A DNA stretch of 37,406 nucleotides from Gammaproteobacteria bacterium. GTDB lineage: Bacteria; Pseudomonadota; Gammaproteobacteria; SG8-11. Every line of letters begins with the position of its first letter. The stretch's first letter is position 1. Both the position numbers and the translations under genes were made by a program. The notes beneath the pieces were generated by a model that saw nothing but the letters and a program-made list of their open reading frames with translations, made no database searches and had not been told where the DNA came from. Below, in pieces: positions 34,091-37,406 of this stretch. The stretch covers positions 1 to 37,406 of the forward strand of contig JAUWSG010000007.1 of assembly GCA_030610155.1 (NCBI GenBank), written 5' to 3'.

Positions 34091-36298
34091 ATGATAAAGC
34101 AAACTAAAAATTCAAAAATTTTAAAGGCGGAGAATGGCCAGTCCTGTATTAGCAGTGATGTTCAGCCATTCAGCCTGAGTCGGGTTCTGGTAATGGCCGC
34201 GGCATTAACCTTAGCAGCTTGTGGTGGTGGCGGTGGTGGTGATCTGACTGCAGTCAATGCCGGAACAGGTGGAACAGGTGGAACCGGTGGCGGCACAGGT
34301 GGTGTTGCAACTCAAACCGCATTTGAAACCACATTGTATCCCGTGGTGGTTAATCGTTGTGGTGGTTGTCATGCCAGTCAGGGCCCGGGTGGTACACCTG
34401 ACTTTGCACATGAAACGGTAGCCACAGCTTTAAGTGTTGTCGAATCGAATACGCTGGCGAACCTGGGTAATCCCGCCAACTCGCGTCTGGTTACCAAGTT
34501 GACGCTTGAACTGCATCGCTGCGGCACAGATTGTCAGGCATGGGCAGATGAAATTCGCCTTGCCATTGAAGCCTGGTCAGGCCTGGTGGGCGACACGGGT
34601 AGCGGTTCTGGTGTAACGGGTGCTGACATCGTCAGCTCAGCACTAACACTTGCTGATGGTGCTCAAAATGCAGGTGCAGGTCGTGTTGAGAATTCCATTA
34701 TCGCCAAGTATGAGTTCAAGGCCGGTACAGGTACAACCGCATTTGACACAAGTGGTGTTGCACCCGCATTGAACCTGGAGTTGAGCGTGGATGTTAACTG
34801 GGTTGAAGGCCAGGGTATTGACATCACAGATCCGAATAATGCCGGGGTCAGCAAGGCTGTCGGTACACAGGCGGATAGTAAAAAGTTGTACGACATGATC
34901 GCGGGCCCCGCTGGATCCAAGGAATATACGATCGAAGCCTGGATTATCAATGCGGCAACCGATCTTGCTGGTCCTGCGCGTATTGTCAGTTATTCACAGG
35001 ATTCTGCCAATCGTAATTTCACCATGGGGCAGGTGACCGATTATTATAATTTCCGCAACAGAAGTGATTTGACAGGTAATAACGGTTCAAATCCGGCTCT
35101 GGAAACAGATAATAATGCCGCTGATTTAAAAACCGAATTACAGCATGTTGTGTTTACCTTTGATCCTGTAAATGGTCGTAATATCTATATCAATGGTGGA
35201 AAACCAGCATACGATGTAGCATCAGACCCTTCTGTTCCTGCAGATATTTCCAACTGGAACGAAAACTATACTTTCCTTTTAGGTAATGAAGTTAACGTTG
35301 ACCGTCAGTGGTTAGGCAAGATGTTTTTCGTCGCGATTCATGACCGTGCTTTGACACCTGCCGAAATATTGCAAAATACCCTGGCAGGTACAGGTGAGAA
35401 GTTCTCTTTGCAGTTTGATGTCAGTGCCTTGCTGGACGCAACAGGTGCGACGACGTCTACTATCAGCATGGATGTCTCTGAGCTTGACGCATTCAGCTAT
35501 GTATTTGGCACACCTGTGCTGACAACTGACATGGCTGTCCCCAACGTTCCTGTCAAAAATATCAGGATCGCTGTGAACGGTAATATCCCTGCTACCGCAC
35601 AAGCGTTCCGTAACGTGGACGTGACAGCAACTTCATCGCCAATGGAATTATCACGACTGGGTGCCGTCATACCGAAAGATATGGGCCCTGAGTCTGATCA
35701 GTTCTCACTGGTATTCGAAGTGCTGGGTAATAACACTAACGTTGTGATCGAAGCGGTCCCGGTTGCTGTAACGGATACCAGCGTCAATGACCCTTCACCA
35801 GAACATGGTCTGCGTACCTTTGAGCAAATCAATAATACGATGGCCACGTTGACCGGTGTTAGCAAGAATGTAACCAGTGCGACTTTCAATGGTCTTAGAC
35901 AACAGTTACCAGGCGCACCTAATTTGGGTTCATTTGTTTCCGCTCATCAAGTGGGTGTTGCCAAACTGTCACTTGAATATTGTGATGCATTAGTCGAAAG
36001 CGGCTCATTACGCACTGCCTTCTTTGGTAGCTTTGAGTTCAATTCTGCGGTGACCACTGCTTTTAGTAATCAGACCAAGCGCAACATTATTATCAATAAT
36101 CTGGTTAATAAAATGGTAGGCACCAATCTCGATAGCCAGCCGACTATGGCTGATATACAGCCTGAACTGGATATGCTGATCGATCAGTTGACGCTGGGTT
36201 GTAATGTGGCGGCTGATTGTGATGCAGCGCGAACCAGAACAGTAGTAAAGGCAGCTTGTGCAGCGGTATTGGGTAGTGCTGCGGTCTTGATCCAGTAA
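34091..36298 (+). CDS. Lipoprotein with c-type heme motif and LamG-like domain
   Basis: A 735-residue predicted lipoprotein: lipobox LAAC with Cys44, then a poly-Gly and GTGG-rich linker. A heme-attachment motif CGGCH (Cys90, Cys93, His94) lies in a small cytochrome-like domain (about 75-165, with a second pair CGTDC). Residues about 195-435 look like a LamG/concanavalin-like jelly roll (IIAKYEFKAGTGTTAFDTSG, YTIEAWIINA, HVVFTFDPVNGRNIYINGG, WLGKMFFVAIHDRALTPAEI), a fold that often binds glycans or proteins. The C-terminal 300 residues are unassigned. AGGAG lies 7 nt before the ATG. The n-region of the signal is long. It is probably surface- or periplasm-facing. Confidence 0.8.
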   Translation: MIKQTKNSKILKAENGQSCISSDVQPFSLSRVLVMAAALTLAACGGGGGGDLTAVNAGTGGTGGTGGGTGGVATQTAFETTLYPVVVNRCGGCHASQGPGGTPDFAHETVATALSVVESNTLANLGNPANSRLVTKLTLELHRCGTDCQAWADEIRLAIEAWSGLVGDTGSGSGVTGADIVSSALTLADGAQNAGAGRVENSIIAKYEFKAGTGTTAFDTSGVAPALNLELSVDVNWVEGQGIDITDPNNAGVSKAVGTQADSKKLYDMIAGPAGSKEYTIEAWIINAATDLAGPARIVSYSQDSANRNFTMGQVTDYYNFRNRSDLTGNNGSNPALETDNNAADLKTELQHVVFTFDPVNGRNIYINGGKPAYDVASDPSVPADISNWNENYTFLLGNEVNVDRQWLGKMFFVAIHDRALTPAEILQNTLAGTGEKFSLQFDVSALLDATGATTSTISMDVSELDAFSYVFGTPVLTTDMAVPNVPVKNIRIAVNGNIPATAQAFRNVDVTATSSPMELSRLGAVIPKDMGPESDQFSLVFEVLGNNTNVVIEAVPVAVTDTSVNDPSPEHGLRTFEQINNTMATLTGVSKNVTSATFNGLRQQLPGAPNLGSFVSAHQVGVAKLSLEYCDALVESGSLRTAFFGSFEFNSAVTTAFSNQTKRNIIINNLVNKMVGTNLDSQPTMADIQPELDMLIDQLTLGCNVAADCDAARTRTVVKAACAAVLGSAAVLIQ

Positions 36299-36349
36299 TA
36301 AGACAGAGCTAAAAAATAGTAACCTTGAGAAAAATGAGAGGAAGTAAAA

Positions 36350-37406
36350 ATGGCTAAGAATATAGAAAATAAACGTTACCTGGACTTTGATGAGCCATTA
36401 CGTCATGAAAATCACAAGCGGCCTGTTACTCGTCGAGATTTCATCGGACAGGGCCTGATGGCCGGTGGCGCCGCGGTGGTAGGACCAGCATTGCTGGGCA
36501 TGGTCGGATCAAACGCCTACGCGGCAGTGACCGAGGCGGATTGTGGCATCGTTGCCGGTGGTAGCGGCGGTAATGGCAAAGTGCCCTTTATTGCAGTTGA
36601 TTTATCCGGGGGTGCCAATATTGCCGGGTCCAATGTCCTGGTCGGCGGTCCTAATGGACAGATGGATTTCATTAGTGATGCAGGTTATGAAAAGCTGGGA
36701 TTACCAGCCGGTTTCATTCCGGGCAAGGATGCCAATACGATCAATACCGAACTTGGCATTGCCTTTCATGGTGACAGTGCGATGCTCAGAGGTATTAAAC
36801 AGATGGCATCTGCTGACACCTTATCGAGAGTCAATGGCTCTGTAATCTGTGCGCGCTCCAGCAACGACACCAGCGACAACCCGCATAACCCGATGTACGG
36901 CATCTATAAAGCAGGTGCGGATGGTGACATTGTTTCATTAATCGGAAGCAGGAGTTCTGATTCTGGCGGGCGTTCTGTGGCACCTGATTCGATGATTGAT
37001 TTGAGCGTACGTCCCACAAAGATCTCCAGTGGTAACGATGCACGTGGCCTGGTGGACACCGGTAAACTGGCGCAGTTGTTACCCGACGGTGACGATGCGA
37101 AAAACGTGATGCAGGCAATTGAACGTATCAGTGAAAAGAAACTCACCAGGATCCAGGAAGATGCGGTGCTCGAAAAACTGATTCAATGTGGATATCTTGA
37201 AAGCACAGTTGCCGCATCCGGTGATCCGACACGCACCGATATTAATGCCGATGCTGATTTGAACGCAGTATTCACAGACGCAGGCAGAGATATCAGTGAT
37301 TTTCAGAAAACCGCTGCCGTTTCCAAGCTGGTCGTGAATGGCCTGGCAGGTGCCGGTACAATTCAGTTTGGTGGTTATGATTATCACAACAGTAGCCGGT
37401 CAACCG
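36350..37406 (+). CDS. Tat-exported DUF1501-like protein (partial, runs off the window)
   Basis: At least 352 residues; the 3' end lies beyond the window. The N-terminus has a twin-arginine signal (TRRDFIGQG, Arg28-Arg29, then a hydrophobic stretch and a likely cut at AYA, residue 58), so it is exported folded. The mature part begins with a Gly-rich FIAVDLSGGANIAGSN segment and contains AFHGDSAMLRGI and a SNDTSDNPHNP stretch. The layout is reminiscent of DUF1501-type secreted proteins (alkaline-phosphatase-like fold), but this is a tentative match. A GAGGA site lies 5-8 nt upstream, and the gene follows the LamG lipoprotein by 51 bp, suggesting one operon. Confidence 0.7.
   Translation, partial: MAKNIENKRYLDFDEPLRHENHKRPVTRRDFIGQGLMAGGAAVVGPALLGMVGSNAYAAVTEADCGIVAGGSGGNGKVPFIAVDLSGGANIAGSNVLVGGPNGQMDFISDAGYEKLGLPAGFIPGKDANTINTELGIAFHGDSAMLRGIKQMASADTLSRVNGSVICARSSNDTSDNPHNPMYGIYKAGADGDIVSLIGSRSSDSGGRSVAPDSMIDLSVRPTKISSGNDARGLVDTGKLAQLLPDGDDAKNVMQAIERISEKKLTRIQEDAVLEKLIQCGYLESTVAASGDPTRTDINADADLNAVFTDAGRDISDFQKTAAVSKLVVNGLAGAGTIQFGGYDYHNSSRST

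Overview
This window reads as a piece of chromosome from a gammaproteobacterium. The evidence is a full-length RF3 gene of gammaproteobacterial type, a type II secretion gspC-D-E-F run, a DUF2797 protein, a histone H1-like Lys/Ala repeat protein, a periplasmic DsrE-like protein and a phosphate-selective (OprO/P-type) porin. I cannot place it to genus. Coding regions have moderate GC, while several long intergenic stretches are very AT-rich. No tRNA, rRNA, transposase, phage gene or CRISPR array was seen.

Layout. (1) 1-4660: a zinc-type DUF2797 gene faces away from a large DUF349 repeat protein; a histone H1-like gene converges on the latter across a shared terminator. (2) 4655-8184: prfC between two AT-rich gaps; the second gap (about 1.2 kb) holds hairpins and a possible frameshifted gene remnant. 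(3) 8185-14353: gspC, gspD, gspE, gspF, with a palindromic element between gspE and gspF. No pseudopilin or gspL/M genes follow. (4) 14790-17647: a membrane class III nucleotide cyclase followed at 20 bp by a lipoprotein with a TPR-like end. (5) 17672-28859: a hemerythrin-like protein, a polytopic spermidine-synthase-like fusion, a DsrE-like periplasmic protein, a porin, a BamC-like duplicated lipoprotein, a Sel1-repeat protein and a CHASE2-type Ser/Thr kinase. (6) 29075-31874: a TlpA-like thioredoxin, then AMP nucleosidase and adenine deaminase, which together would take AMP to adenine to hypoxanthine. (7) 32785-37406: three closely spaced genes for exported proteins: a CxxCH protein, a CxxCH lipoprotein with a LamG-like fold, and a Tat-exported protein cut by the window end. 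This last cluster is the best candidate for an undescribed system.

The intergenic regions carry at least three families of repeated palindromes: family A (arms built on CACCGCAAAGGCGCAAAG, 3 copies), family B (about 135 bp with arms built on GTCATTCCGGC...GCCGGAAT, 4 copies in both orientations), and a purine-rich family near gspE/gspF. They often sit just after stop codons and look like non-autonomous extragenic repeats that may also terminate or process transcripts. All assignments are from reading the sequence; no database search was run.
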